From positions 72,887,990 through 72,951,989 of the forward strand of contig CM028384.1 in assembly GCA_013146195.2 (NCBI GenBank): a DNA stretch of 64,000 nucleotides. The letters run 5' to 3'. The stretch is from Codonopsis lanceolata (taxonomy: Eukaryota; Streptophyta; Magnoliopsida; Asterales; Campanulaceae). Numbering within the stretch: position 1 is the first letter of the stretch; every line of letters starts with the position of its first letter. A model generated the notes under the pieces. It made no database searches, was not told where the DNA came from, and saw only the letters and a list, made by a program, of their open reading frames with translations. Shown piece after piece: positions 1 to 11,499 of the stretch. Made by a program: the position numbers and the translations under genes.

Positions 1-411
1 GTGCAGTTAGTAACTATTGGATTTGGTGTAGTTGAGTCTCTATCTGATATGGTGATGGGGAAGGCACAGTAAGAACAATAACAGGGGAAAGGAGGAGCTT
101 AACTTCCTAAAGACCAAGCTAGAAACACATGTACAAGCACAAAGCAATTCTTAAAAACATTTCATTGTATTTAACATTTAAGGAATTGCAACTATATGTA
201 TAGGTTGTTGCCATTCTGGTGATAATAGACTTTGTAGGTAGATTTGGTCCAAGGGAAATTCTCGTTGGTAGATTTGGGACTATTCACTTGATGAATAGCA
301 GCATAGGTTCTGATTATTAGTATGTGGCTCGTCTTTCACTCCTACATGAAGGCTGGTATTTGTCATTCAACTATCCAAAAAAGATAGCTAATCATGTTAC
401 AGTTTTTTCTA

Positions 412-1010
412 GACCAGCGCCTAATGCCTAGAGGCGGGGCCTATAATTAAGGCATTATTACCTTGTTTTCGATTTTTTTCTTAATATAACCTAATAACAA
501 ACATTAAATTACTTATAAAAAAACATTAAATTCTCAAATACACTAAATAGTAAATATCACCAAAAAAATATAAATACTGAGCACATTTTTTTTTGATAAG
601 TAAAAAAACATATTTAAAAGATTAAATAAAAAATTCAATATCATTCCAAAAATTAAAACAACATGACATTAGTCAATAACGACCCCAAAGGGTGGGAGAG
701 ATGGCAAAGCACTCAGACGTTGAGGTCCTTGGTTCCAATCCCCACACCAACAAGAGGTCACACTTACCTATCAAAAAAACAATAGTCAATAACTAAATAT
801 GTCATATGTCCATTAACAAATTACAAATTTACAATACATAATTTAGTAATACTAAATTGATTTTTTTTTAATTTACCATACATAATTTAATAATTCTAAA
901 TTGATTTTTATTTTTATTTTTAAAATATAGTAAATAAATAAAATTAGCGGCCGGTGACTAGGGCGCCTAGGTGACTCCTAAAGCGCCTAGGTGCCGATTT
1001 CTCACCTGAG
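412..1010. repeat. GCCTAGG-type dispersed repeat, probable hAT-like MITE remnant
   Basis: The left part (412-445) carries GACCAGCGCCTAATGCCTAG and the right part (949-1005) carries several CGCCTAGGTG blocks in the opposite sense. A related copy lies at about 30763-30812 (TTAGACCAGCGTCTAGGCGA). GC-rich CTAGGCGCC ends around an AT-rich core are a common plant non-autonomous transposon layout. Exact termini and target duplication were not found, so the superfamily is an inference. Confidence 0.4.
681..782 (+). mobile_element. SINE (tRNA-derived)
   Basis: A roughly 100-bp element with a B-box-like GGTTCCAATCC near 729-739, an A-box-like stretch about 35 bases upstream, and an A-rich tail after CTTACCTATC. 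It is flanked by an 11-bp direct repeat, TAGTCAATAAC, at 670-680 and 783-793, the target site duplication expected of L1-driven retroposition. The 3' half matches the inverted copy at 5069-5160. Confidence 0.8.
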
Positions 1011-2131
1011 TGATTTTTCGGTCGATTTGCTTTGTAGTTATTGCCCTAGTACTATTAGTCTTGTAAGGGTATTGTTGGCTATAAATAAGTTGTAAATGTA
1101 CTAGCTGATTACAGTTGATTAATGAATTGAGAGTTAAGATTCTGAGCTTAGTGCATATTTCTAATTGTCCTATCTATCCTATATGCTTCTGCCACTATCC
1201 CTTGGGCCTTGGTTCGTAGAGATATAAACAAACTTCGTAATAATGTAGTTATCATAAAGCTCTTAAACTGCCAGTGACAACTCCACTAACTAGCTACCGC
1301 GTCACAACGATAGTTGCTTTAGAATATATTATCATTATTCATAGTTTGTTCTAACTCCTCTTCACCTATAAAGTTCAAGCAAATTGCATGGGACTGAATG
1401 TCATCATGAACATATACATTTCTTTCCAGGTTAGCTTAAGAAGGAGAAGATGAGTAGATTCTCATATACTTTCAAGTTTCCACTTTCAGATCACAATGCA
1501 TCACTAGATTGTTTTATCCCTTTCCTTGGAAGTTGGAATGTTGGCAGTGCTTCTGCAGTTATTTTGAAATTGTAAGTCGCCTGCACTTACAATTCAATGA
1601 TTGTAGGTATCAAACCTCACAATAAATACTCATAGAAACAATTCACGAGTAGCCGGGGCAAAGCCTGCATTTGGTCCGAGTAAATACTCCTTGAAGTATT
1701 TTCTGTTCCTTGTCATATTTTCTAATGTGTATCTTACTTTTTTCAAAAGAAAAGTTGATTTAGATTTACTCATTTTTCATGTGTAGTTTATGAATGTTGG
1801 TAGTTTTGTTTGCTATGACTAAACACAGATAAGTTAAATATTGAAAAATGTTCCAGTTGGCTTTAAAAAGTCAAAATGAAGCTTTTTTTTTAATGGAGGG
1901 CAGGTATTATTTCCTTCCCTTTAGTGGTGTCTAGTGGTAGTGGCGTGTTCGCTCGCCTATGTAGCAGTGAGGGCCTTCTTGGTATCATATCCTCTCTCTG
2001 ATTTTCCCAGTAGTGCTACGTAGTGCAGTTGAATGTACTGGTGTATATCTGCCATTTAAATTCATTAAATTGTGATTTTTATGAAAAGTTTGTAATGAAG
2101 TGGTTTTGACCCTAGTTCAACTTTGCTTCAG

Positions 2132-2340
2132 GTATGGATGTTGTGACAAGGATAGGTTCAATACCAACATATAAGCCAGGTGAAAGGATTCGCCAATATA
2201 ACGATTTTGCAGAGTTTCTTGGAGATGAAAGAGCTAAAACTGCCCGAGCAATCTGGGACAAACCCCAGGAGACTGTGTACATCAGCGACTGCGGGGAGCT
2301 CAGAGTGGCGAAGCCTACCCTTTCTCCCACTTTACCCTGA
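2132..2340 (+). CDS. CYP28: Chloroplast cyclophilin-type peptidyl-prolyl isomerase, last exon (CYP28-like)
   Basis: Last coding exon of a cyclophilin. The acceptor is CTTTGCTTCAG ending at 2131, and the frame runs GT-ATG-GAT to TGA at 2338-2340, about 69 codons entered in phase 1. The peptide begins MDVVTRIGSIPTYKP, has the QYNDFAEFLGDERAK segment, then TVYISDCGEL and ends LSPTLP. The short VYISDCGEL strand closes the cyclophilin barrel, and the insert between strand and end is typical of the plant thylakoid-lumen isomerases CYP28/CYP26-2. The family catalyses proline cis-trans isomerisation in the lumen; plant lumenal members often lack full activity, and the catalytic core is not in this window. 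Start, transit peptide and earlier exons lie upstream. The methionine at 2134 is internal, not a start. Confidence 0.8.
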
Positions 2341-2838
2341 TACCATATATCCGTGTTGTATATCTGTACATCTAACACTAATGTGCTATAATTTTCAGCA
2401 ATTTTTTTATATGAATTAAACGTCAAAATAAAAAATTTGATCTCTCTCTCTCTCTCTCTACAAAACCAGTAGCCACTTTGGCATTACAAAACCCTAAGGC
2501 ACTGCAGCAACAACCAACAGGAGTGCATAGTCATCCTTTTCGAAAAAGGTGAAGTTATGTTTCAGCAAATTACCATCCATTTTTATAACCATTAATAGAT
2601 TTTTCCATTTCCAAGCCTGTTAGGTTAATGCTAAGCTAAGCAAAAAGCAGCACAAGCACACACAAGTTGTCATCACCATAGTCAGATAAACTGGTCAAGT
2701 CATAAAACCTTGACCCATGAATCATGAGAATGCACGTTAGCTAGCTGTTTCACTGCTCAAAAATTTTAACTCTCCAAAATGGGTAGACATCTAGGAAGGT
2801 AGGACAACATGTCACAATCCATGAAGTTTTCGTCCCAA
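2341..2838. other. Shared 3' region between convergent genes
   Basis: About 500 bases separate two stop codons that face each other (TGA at 2340 on plus, TGA at 2841-2839 on minus). It must hold both 3' UTRs. An AATAAA-like AAAATAAAAAATT at about 2426-2438 could serve the plus-strand gene. A (TC)n run occupies 2441-2459. No ORF with coding character is seen. Confidence 0.6.
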
Positions 2839-3769
2839 TCATGATATGTTGGCATTTTTCAAACTTTTTGATACCACTGCACCAGCTGATGTTCGCATGA
2901 GATGTACATCTAATGCAGCAACACCAGAAGCATCAGTGGCGAGATGAGGCTGCACCAGTTCCCAGATTTTCTTTTTCTGAATCTGATTTGGTGTGGCAGC
3001 GTCAGGTAGGCTCTCTTTCTCTTCTTCAGAACCAAACCATACCCTATCACCTGGGACAGAACCCTCGGGAGGCTCAAGAAGCTCAACATTCTCATGTGAT
3101 GCATCAGAAGCAGCCATAAGCATTCCATATGACTTGACCCCACGCATGTTCCTTGGCTTCAGATTAGCAAAAACAACCACATTTTTGTCTTGGAGATGTT
3201 CAATAGGCACATACTTAACCAGACCGCTGCAGATGATTCTGGGCTCGGCCTCTCCAATATCCACCTCTTCAACATAGAGGGAATCTGCCTCTTCATGTCT
3301 CCAGGCTTTAAGGATTCGCCCAACCCTTATGTCCAGAGTGTTAGCTGCTTCCTTTATCGCATTCATATTAATTTGACCATCTTGCTCATCATTCTCACTG
3401 CCATTTAGTGAAGAGGATATAGGAAGAGCAGAAGAATCCACTACATTTGAGGCCGTGCAGAATATTCTTGCTGCTGATGTTATCTTCTTCCTGTCGAGGG
3501 AAGACATACCATGAGAAAGGGAAAGAGTGCCAATCTTCAACACTCCTTCATAGTTCCAATTTCCTTTTTGCAGTCCCTTCCCCTTCAGAGTTGAGTAGTG
3601 ATATGAGGTCGAACAGAACCTAGGAAACAGCGAATGTCGGCCAACGCTACCAACACAATTGCGACTGCAGCACGAAAGTAATAGGAAGCCACCGCCTTTA
3701 GAAAGGTTAACTGGCACCATTTCAACTTTTGTTCTTGCCCCTTCTGTTGCAACCACAATATCATCCAAA
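2839..3769 (-). CDS. Organelle-type tRNA-binding domain protein (EMAP II / Arc1p-like OB fold), main exon
   Basis: The minus-strand frame ends in TGA at 2841-2839. The C-terminal ~165 residues form a tRNA-binding OB fold of the EMAP II/Arc1p/MetRS C-terminal class: LDIRVGRILKAWRHEEADSL, EPRIICSGLVKYVP, VVVFANLKPRNMRGVKSYGM, then LMAASD and a PPEGSVPGDRVWF segment, ending KIWELVQPHLATD. This matches the plant 'nucleic acid-binding, OB-fold-like' proteins thought to bind tRNA. The N-terminal part is basic, Ser/Cys-rich and reads as an organelle transit peptide. The ATG at 3720-3718 gives 293 aa. An acceptor AG at 3771-3770 would instead join this exon in frame to 6481-6357 for 351 aa. It is convergent with the cyclophilin gene. 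Domain assignment is strong; start and targeting are inference. Confidence 0.85.
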
Positions 3770-4450
3770 CTCTCATAGCAAAAGACAAGTTAAGACGGTG
3801 AAATATAAGATAATACAGCAAGAGGCAGCTAAAGGTTTAGCAAAAACATGTCCAAAAGAGCTGTTATCGGAGAGACTTGGGATTACTGCAGTAGCACCTA
3901 GGTTAACATAAATAAAGGTCTCACATGAAAGTCTGCTAGTCTAACTATAGAGATGACTGCCAAAAGGGTCTCATCCAATACGTGTAACCTTTCATGTCAA
4001 AGCAACAACATGTCAACATCACAAAAATTAAAAGAAGATACAGATAACCAATCTCACCAACTGAAGAGTTCGATCATGGATAATATGTACTCACAAATAA
4101 TCTATTGCTAATAGTATTACATGAGGCATGATTCATGGTGATAAGCCAAATGCTTTATCCATTTCAATCAATGGTCTCTCCGGTTGGTATTATCTGAGTT
4201 GTTGATACGTTTTAAAAGCTTTGCAACCCAAAAAAACAAAAAACAAATAAGTGATGCATGCAGAGAGTAAGACATTTAGTGGATGCAGAGTTAAATACTA
4301 GTATAAATCTCCAAATACTCCAAATACTTGCAGAAAGTCTTATCAAGGCTATGAGGATTTTGAGAGCAACAGAAGCATAGATAACCTAAATTGATATCAT
4401 TCTGATCCTTGTAAACAAAGTTTTTTCAAAAATATAACATAGGCAAACAA

Positions 4451-4654
4451 TTTTGTAGGAATCAAAAAGGCTTTTCTTATGTATTTGAGATTCTGGTGCT
4501 TAACTGCTGATCCAACTTTAGAGGATCCTTTTTGTAACTAGGTTTGGGTTTTTTGGTTTGTAGTTTAGTGTATGTATACTTCCAGTGTACAAGGAAGCGT
4601 CTCCTTTTTTGACGCCTGTTAATATTACTTATACTTTATTTATCAAAAAAAAAA
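4451..4654 (+). mobile_element. 5'-truncated L1-type LINE 3' end
   Basis: A 204-bp insert ending in a 12-base A run after TTTATTTATC. It is flanked by a perfect 15-bp direct repeat, AACATAGGCAAACAA, at 4436-4450 and 4655-4669. The body has the wording usual for plant L1 3' UTRs (GTATACTTCCAGTGTAC, then a TTTTTTGACGCC block and a TTATACTTTATTTATC end). No reverse-transcriptase coding is left. Confidence 0.8.
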
Positions 4655-4829
4655 AACATAGGCAAACAAGTTTTAACATCTTCTCTTAGGTGCCTTATGA
4701 CTTCCACAAAGGTGTATATACTATTTTTTTATGATTCGCTGCAACTTTCAATTTAATATCCTTCTACATATGCGACACTGCTTGAAAGCTTGGAAGTTGG
4801 AGTAAGTTGAATCATGAAATTAAATAGTA

Positions 4830-4909
4830 TTCCCTCCATCCCAAAACGAGTGCCCATTTTGTTCATGATCATGAATAATAACGTACACTCATTTTGGGCG
4901 GAGGAGGTG
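4830..4909. mobile_element. Short Stowaway-like MITE
   Basis: An 80-bp near-palindrome with left end TTCCCTCCATCCCAAAACGA and a matching inverted right end CATTTTGGGCGGAGGAGG, flanked by TA at 4828-4829 and 4910-4911. Confidence 0.6.
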
Positions 4910-5068
4910 TATAATTTATTGCATCAATAAAGTAGCAAAGACTTGTTTAAAATCACTTATCATAGACATGTAGTTATATTGATGTGTGAAACACATTTGC
5001 CCTGCTCTTTTGAAAAGACCTCTGCTAGGCAACTGTTTTGTGGAGCATCGCTATGAGCTCCTACAGTG

Positions 5069-5160
5069 TTTTTTTTTTTTTTGATAGGTAAGTGTGACCC
5101 CTGGGGATTGGAACCAAGGATCTCAAGGACTTCGTCAAAGTGTCCTTGTCCTAACGTTGG
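5069..5160 (-). mobile_element. SINE, inverted copy
   Basis: It starts with a T run (the reversed poly-A tail), followed by GATAGGTAAGTGTGACC and GGATTGGAACCAAGGATCTC, the reverse complement of the 3' half and B-box of the SINE at 681-782. The head is diverged and no clean target duplication was found. Confidence 0.65.
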
Positions 5161-5879
5161 TTTAACTTTTATATATTTAGTCATCACAAACAACTAAATA
5201 TATCATTTACTAGGAAAGATAGAAATCATAGTGAACAAATTCGACAATGAAAGTCACCCCAATGGCCGATAAAATGAGATTACCGCCTAAGATAGATTGG
5301 GAACATACTCTTTATTTAAAATAAAAAAAAAGGATAGCTTGGACACATATAACAAAGACCAGTTAGATCCATTAGGAAGAGTGAGTGTATCAATATCAAC
5401 CAGACTAAAAATTGGGGAAAGGGTTACCAAAATTAACACAGACATTTGTAATAAAGAAAGATATGAACGAGTGCGCTGTGTCCGGTGACCTTGCGTTGGA
5501 CCAAATTGATTGGCAGAAAAGGATTAATATAGCTGAGTAATTTCCAAAAATGACTTATTTGAATTGAGTTGAGTTATTACAAACAACTGAACAAGTATCT
5601 AAAAAAAAGTTAAATTAAACGACGCAATTAGAGGAAAGGGCCAGAGGGAGCAGTAGTGTGCAAGATGATGTGGTGACCCCTTGGTTTTAAGAGTTTCAAT
5701 TCATTTGCCTTCACAGTTCACACCCCTTCCCCCAGGCCACATCCCATTCTTTGAGCCAAAATGCACTAGTTAGAAAGCTTAATAGTTCGGAAAGTCTACG
5801 TTCTTCATAGAGGTCCTACTATTCACAACCGACAATTATGGCCTGAATGTTCAAGCATAAAAAGTAGAACATGATATTC

Positions 5880-6055
5880 ATTGTTGGTGTTTCTCGAACA
5901 ACTTAAGCTTTTAAATGAGTTGTTACTTGACATGATGTCAGAACTCGTGGTTTGGCAAAGACAAGGGTTCAAATCATTCCACATACATTTATCCTAAAAA
6001 TATTTATCTTAAATTATACATTGTTGGTGCTCTCTCCAACAACTTAAGTTTTTTC
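5880..6055. repeat. Dispersed repeat with paired CAACAACTTAAG blocks
   Basis: ATTGTTGGTG...ACAACTTAAG occurs at about 5880-5912 and again at about 6018-6054, enclosing a tRNA-like GGGTTCAAATC at about 5967-5977. It resembles decayed retroposon or LTR-derived sequence common in plants. The class is uncertain. Confidence 0.35.
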
Positions 6056-6356
6056 TGAGTCAAGATTATCATCAAACAACCCACACTCAGCTCATATCCT
6101 AACAAGGTTCCATAGAACAAATACATGAAAGTTTATCCCATGGCAAAGTTTTTTTGAGGCATTTAATCAAACATTATATGTGCACAAACAAAGAGTAATA
6201 GTGATGAAACTTCGACAAACAGCAAATTTAATACAAACTTTAATGTATATACAAGAAGAATTAAACAATTCTTAGTTCATAAATTGGAAACTAATTATAC
6301 AGAAATTATAGGGAAGCAAGATTGGGGAAAATGAAAGATGGATTTTAGTTAGTTAC

Positions 6357-6481
6357 CTGGGAGGGAGACGAACACGTAACGAGGAGAAGAGCTGAGTTGG
6401 GATAGAGAACGATGGAGAAAATACGGAAACTGGCAATTCCCGGACTTGAATAATTCGATTAAGCCAGCTTCGGTAAGGCAT
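6357..6481 (-). CDS. Candidate first exon of the tRNA-binding-domain gene
   Basis: On the minus strand an ATG at 6481-6479 opens 41 codons plus two bases, ending at CCCTCCCAG|GTAACTAAC. The peptide starts MPYRSWLNRIIQVREL and continues with Ser, Leu and Arg (FSPSFSIPTQ, LFSSLRVRLPP) and no acidic stretch, like a plastid or mitochondrial transit peptide. Spliced to the acceptor ending at 3770, the leftover AG joins T to give Ser and enters exactly the frame of the 2839-3769 exon. Even if the real start is the downstream ATG at 3720, this donor marks a likely 5' UTR exon. The GC-richer segment just outside (6440-6560) fits a promoter/5' UTR. Confidence 0.5.
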
Positions 6482-6550
6482 TTTACGGCCAGTCTAACAA
6501 TTCGCCCACCACTTAGTTTATTGCGGGCTCGATTTGGGCATTGGGCTCGA

Positions 6551-7403
6551 ACAAATTGCGGGCTGTATTTTAATGGTAAAATTTTGGTCCGTCCATTTTC
6601 TAATCCCTCAAATATCTTTTTTTTTAAACCATAAAAATTACTTTTTGAAATATTGTTCCAAAAATATCATCGTCTTTTTCAACAGCTGGCAACACACTTT
6701 AGATTCGAAAATCACCATTGTTAAGCAACAAAACAAGGATCGATCTGCCCGGTAAGGTCAAGGGGGCAATGCCCTTCGTGGAGTTCGAGGCAACGACCCC
6801 GAAAGTAAAATGGTTTTTTTGATTTATAAAATACGAAACAGTAATAGATCAGTGCTGGATTGAAATTTTCTTATGTTGGGACGAAGGCAGAGAAGGAGGA
6901 GGAAGAAGAAGGCTTACAACGGAGGAGATCGAAGACACAGATGGAAGATGTGGTCTAGTTTTTTATGATTTTGTATCACGGTGCAAACTCGATTAGATAA
7001 TATTTTATGTATCGCGGTTCAAAAATTAATTCATCGCGGTACATAAAAGTTGGTACCGCGGTATAAAAATCACTGCAATAAAATTGATGAATCGCGGTAC
7101 AATAGAACTAGACAATTAAACTATTGAACAACGGTACAAAAATTAATGCAATCAAATTAATGAATCGCAATGTAATTAGACTAGATATTTAAACTATTGA
7201 ATCGCATTGTGAAAATTAATGTGATAAAATTAAAGAATCGCGGTTCAATAGTCAATGCACCGTGATTCATTTCTATAGCGTGCCTCATGCTTATTAAGGA
7301 CATCGTAGTCATTTTTTACCTCAAAAATGTCATTTTCCGAATTGGGAAAAAAAGGACAGTAACGATTAGAAACTTTGAAAAGTGAATCGGCCCGCAATTT
7401 TTC
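6551..7403 (+). mobile_element. Non-autonomous element, ATCGCGG-minisatellite family, copy A
   Basis: Ends are inverted: ACAAATTGCGGGC on the left, GCCCGCAATTTTTC on the right. The interior runs in order: a conserved segment (TTGAAATATTGTTCCAAAAA, CTGGCAACACACTTTAGATT), a GC-rich block (GATCGATCTGCCCGGTAAGG), a purine tract (GGAGGAGGAAGAAGAAGG), then about 330 bases of degenerate ~35-bp repeats with an ATGAATCGCGGTRCAAAAAT core (6960-7290). No target duplication or transposase was found, so the superfamily is open. Confidence 0.6.
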
Positions 7404-7419
7404 TAATATTTAACTCCTC

Positions 7420-8434
7420 CACTCCTTCGTTTTTTTTTTTTTTGATAAAATTTTGACCGGTCCCTTTTCCAAAGTTTACAACCTCTCTAATCCACCTTTC
7501 TTTTTTTTAGTTGCAAAAGTTCATTTTTCGAAATATTGTTATGAAGATGTCATCATCTCATTCAATAGATCCGACAAACACATTTGATTCGAAAATGACC
7601 ATTGATGTGCAACAAAACAGAGATCGACCTGCCTAGTCAGGTCAAGAGGGCAGCACCCCTTCGTGGGGGTTCGGGGGCAACGCTCCAGAAAGGTAAACAT
7701 TTTTTATTTATAAAATAGAAAATTGTAATTGATTGGAATTTTTTAGTAGAGACGAACGCAGAGGAGGAGGAAAAAGAAGAAAGTTTACTACGAATGAGAT
7801 GGAAATGGAAGAAGAAGGTGGAGGACGTGGTCTGGTTTCTTATGATTTTGTATTGCGGTGCAAAAGTATCGAATTAATGTATCGCGGTGCAAAAATATAC
7901 TAGACAATTAAACTGATGAATCGCGGTTTAAATATTATTATATCGCGGTGTAAAAATAGACTAGACAGTTAAACTGATGAATCGTGGTGTAAAAATTAAT
8001 GTAATAAAATTGATGTATCACGAGTCAATAATCAATGCACCCAATTAATCTGATGAATCGCGGTGTAAAAATAGACTAAGCAATTAAACTGATGAATCGC
8101 GGTTTAAATATTATTATATCGCGGTGCAAACCGATGAATCGTGGTGTAAAAATTAATGTAATAAAATTGATATATCACGAGTCAATAATCAATGCACCCA
8201 ATTAAACTGATGAATCACGGTGTAAAAATAGACTAAGAAATTAAACTGATGAATCGCAGTATAAAAATTAATGCAATAAAATTGATGCATTGCGGTTCAG
8301 TAATCAATGCTACTCGATTCATTTTCGTAGGTGTATCGTAATCTTTTTGTCCCAAAAAATGTCTTTTTCCGGTTTTAAAAAAATGTGACTGTAATGATTA
8401 AAATTTTGAAAGTGAACCGGCCCGCAATTATTCC
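7420..8434 (+). mobile_element. ATCGCGG-minisatellite element, copy B
   Basis: Same internal order as copy A (segment with CACATTTGATTCGAAAATG, the GATCGACCTGCC block, purine tract, minisatellite at 7850-8310, right end CCGGCCCGCAATTATTCC). Within the array a longer unit repeats: the AATCGCGGTTTAAATATTAT block recurs at about 7919 and 8096, and the TAAAATTGATRTATCACGAG block recurs at about 8006 and 8162. The left inverted end is missing or diverged. Confidence 0.55.
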
Positions 8435-8435
8435 T

Positions 8436-8724
8436 TATGTTTTTTAACCGCTAAAATATATTTTTGTAAAATATTTCCAAAAATGTCTGCAAAAATGAAA
8501 TTACGACTGAAATTTGTATGGTTGGAGAATTTTCTAAAGTCCAGTTCGTCTTTTTCATCAGGCTCCAAAGTATGATGTTGCACCCTCCCTTCATCGGGTA
8601 CTGCATAGTCATGGCCAGTGCTATTACTATCTAATCCCCGATACGGAAAAATAGAACCATCATTCTCACTCCTCCATCTATGGTCCATCGTTGGGAAATA
8701 AAGATATGGAGTAGAAAAATGCAT
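8436..8724. repeat. Fragment of the same family
   Basis: After copy B the left-end wording of the family resumes (TTTTTTAACCGCTAAAATAT, then AAATATTTCCAAAAATGTCT) but no minisatellite follows. A 98-codon minus-strand frame here (8724-8428) shows no recognisable domain and I do not call it a gene. Confidence 0.35.
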
Positions 8725-8725
8725 T

Positions 8726-8727
<2 letters not shown>

Positions 8728-8796
<69 letters not shown>
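8728..8796. repeat. (TA)n microsatellite
   Basis: About 34 uninterrupted TA dinucleotides. Confidence 0.95.
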
Positions 8797-8799
<3 letters not shown>

Positions 8800-9051
8800 G
8801 TCAGTGACAAGGTGTGGAAAGGTACGTAGTAGATATTTTAAGATGAAGTTAATGAAAATAACCTTATACGATTAAAAAAAAAAAAAACCATACTGGAGTA
8901 GTTATAAATCTATAAAAAAAAAGTATCCGACATGCAATTTGACCAACTAAAAACTATTCCCAGACAACAACGAGCCCACTTAAGTGACTCAAAATTAGAC
9001 CAATAGAGGGATCAAGGCCTTCCAACCATAGGTAAATTTGAGGAGAACTAC

Positions 9052-9858
9052 TGACTATCCTCTTTCCCAAGTTTATAATTCTAAAGTTCTGTGTGTTTTT
9101 TTCAACCCCTAAAATCCATTTTCGTAAAATCGTTCATAATATTTGCGCAAAAGATAAGTTATGGTTGGAATTCGCAAGGATGGATAAGAAGAGACTAGGA
9201 GGTTGGGTGATGAAGAACATCTATGTGTTTCACTTTGGATTCGATTAATCCACCATCCTAACTTTCTACTATTTTTCCTTTTTCATCTTTGATTTTTAGT
9301 TTCAGCTGTGTCTTTTTCTTCTTCACTGTGTTTGTGTATTTAATTCAAAATAAATTCATTTTTGTGTTGTATTGTTATGCAAGTAAGTTGTTCAATGAAA
9401 TTCATGAATATAAATTTGTTCGTTGTTTGACATCATTTTTAAATATGGATGCATAAATTTTGAATCACAATACATCATTTATGAAACGTGATGAAACAAT
9501 TTAAATTTGGGATACACAAAAGATGCATCAATTTGAAATCATTTCTTGATTGTATCCTGAAAAAAAAAGTACATGAAAGTCTGGTTCATTATGATTTTGC
9601 AGCGATGCATCAGTTTTTGCAGCACAATGCCAAATTGGATTAAGAAATTAAATTGATGCATCACGATGCAAAAATTGATGCATCGCGGTGTAAAAATTGA
9701 TGCATCGATGTGTATTTGAGTATGTAATCTGTAGGACGCCTCAAACTCATTAAAATATCATAGTCTTTTTATCCTAAAAATAATTATTTTCAATTAAAAA
9801 ACATAAAATACTGTAATAATTAAAAACTTATTAAAGTGAATGTGTCATAATTTTCCCG
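9052..9858 (+). mobile_element. ATCGCGG-minisatellite element, copy C (decayed)
   Basis: The left part carries CCCCTAAAATCCATTTTCGT; the array is reduced to a few units around GATGCATCGCGGTGTAAAAA (9594-9720); the right part carries AATTAAAAACTTATTAAAGT and a TCATAATTTTCCCGAA end. It aligns in order with copies A and B but is more diverged. Confidence 0.45.
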
Positions 9859-9859
9859 A

Positions 9860-11460
9860 ACTTGAGGGGCATAAGCCCTAATTAACCCACCAGCCTAGTG
9901 ATAAGCTGAACTTTTAGCTGTAGCACAACTTTTCGCCTTCATTTTTGTTGAAAAAAAATCACCTTTTTGCCTTTGTTATTTCTTTATTAAAAGACTAAAT
10001 TGGATCTTTAACTGAAAAACCTACTCCCTTCCATCATTAACCACCACCCCATTATTACTAATCTTTTAAATCTCCTTTCCGTCACTCTCAAATTAGTGGC
10101 TAACGTAGATTTTCTTTTCCTTTATAAGATTTAAGAACAATCCGAAATTCCTCCACGGGCGGGTATGGTCCGTATGGAGGACTTTTAAGGTGAAAAAGAC
10201 TCGAACCTAATAAGTAAGACACACATAAATAATTCTCTCAATATCAAATTCTTTTTACGTAATCGTAGTTATTTATTCTTATATGATTAAAGTTTTGTTA
10301 GATAACAACTATCGTTTTATAAATATTTTTGTCACCAAGTCATTTTCAATTAGAACGAGAATCCAATATGCTCCAACTTTGAGACCAAAAGTTTTTTTTT
10401 TTTTGGTACAAAAAGCATTATCAAAATTTTGTAAGCCTTGATGGGATTCATTTTTGAAGGGTGTAAAGTCAAAAGAAGATTTAAATATTTTCTTTCTTTT
10501 GTTTTGTTCACCACAAGTCAAAATTTTGGTTAGATAGATCAGTTGGATAACAATCAAGTAGGCTAATAATTGAATCATTTCTTAAGAAGGTAACGTATGA
10601 ACTTCAAAGAAAATGTGATATATGTATTTTGAGTGAGTTTGGTCCTACTACGTTTTGTTTGTCCGAAACGCATGTTAAAACCGTAATTTATAAATTACAA
10701 TCTATTTCAATGGAGTAATTTGTGTTATCATTAAAATAGACCTTTCATATTCTTCGATATAGTTGGAGCTTTATAAAAAACAACCTGATTTTAAAAAATA
10801 ATTATTTAAAAAATTTGTGTATTAAAAACCGGCATTAAAAGAACTCTAATAGTCATATCCAACAAAAACCAGCCTTGCGTCACCTAGGAACTTTTGATTT
10901 TTATGCACCTAATAAATGATTTTTCCAAAAATACTCGTATCTATAAGAGAATATAATATATTTCATATATATTATATTTATATAATATATATAAAATATA
11001 TTATATTCTCTTATAGTATCATGCAAATCCCTCTTTAAACTGGTTTAGCTTTAAACATTTGTTAGATATAAATGTTTTGAAGGTGAGAAACATGGAGCAT
11101 AATTTATTAATTTAAACAATAAAATGGTGTGACGTGACGTTACGTATTACTATAAAAATGTAGCCATATTATTGCACTTTAGTTATGTGCCTTATTTCTC
11201 ACGTGTCTTGTCCATCACTTTTGGCTTGGTGCTCTTTTAACCGTCTTCTTTGGCTTTTGCCCATTACAATTTTGAAGGAAATTGCATGGTTATTGGTTTC
11301 GAAAAATTATGTGTTGGTCTATTTTATTAAGTTTGTAATCATTAAAATATTTTTTTCAATCAAAAATATAAATAATTATCTGTTTGATTGTTTAAAATAA
11401 TTGACTTGATTATTTATAATGGTTTAATGTGTAGATATCCATGTATATGTCAGTGATGTC
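9860..11460. other. Intergenic, AT-rich, no gene seen
   Basis: No domain-bearing ORF on either strand. The only ordered structure is the perfect-armed palindrome at 10941-11016, annotated separately. Confidence 0.5.
10941..11016. repeat. Palindrome with 23-bp perfect arms
   Basis: The arms at 10941-10963 and 10994-11016 are exact reverse complements, starting CTATAAGAGAATATAATATA, around a 30-bp AT spacer. The arm motif also opens the LTRs at about 53651 and 54941, so it may be a fragment or solo derivative of that element. Confidence 0.7.
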
Positions 11461-11499
11461 CGACAATTATTTTATAATTTGAGTAGTTATTTTTGGTGA

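Larger units (their letters stand above)
1..2131 (+). other. Intron (3' part) of the CYP28-like gene
   Basis: No coding similarity is visible here. The cyclophilin exon at 2132 needs an upstream exon ending one base into a glycine codon, and no matching exon with a donor is found in this stretch, so the preceding exon is inferred to lie left of the window and this is intron. It holds a GC-rich dispersed repeat (about 412-1010) with a SINE nested in it (681-782). The rest is AT-rich single-copy-looking sequence. Confidence 0.55.
3770..6356 (-). other. Long first intron of the tRNA-binding-domain gene
   Basis: Bounded by a donor (CCCAG|GTAACTAAC on the minus strand, GT at 6356-6355) and an acceptor ending at 3770. 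No further exon is recognisable inside. It contains a 5'-truncated LINE tail, a short Stowaway-like MITE, an inverted SINE and a dispersed repeat with two CAACAACTTAAG blocks, all annotated separately. The remainder is AT-rich. Confidence 0.6.

Noticed and set aside
729..739. tRNA-like B-box sequences at 729, 5102-5115, 42240 and 44574
   Set aside because: There is no cloverleaf or anticodon arm; each is the promoter box of a SINE with tail and target duplication or family match.
3585..3821. 78-codon minus-strand frame beginning MLYYLIFHRLN
   Set aside because: It is an out-of-frame shadow of the tRNA-binding-domain exon and intron edge.
8428..8724. 98-codon minus-strand frame as a small gene
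   Set aside because: It lies in a repeat-family fragment next to a TA microsatellite, has no domain and no sensible start context.
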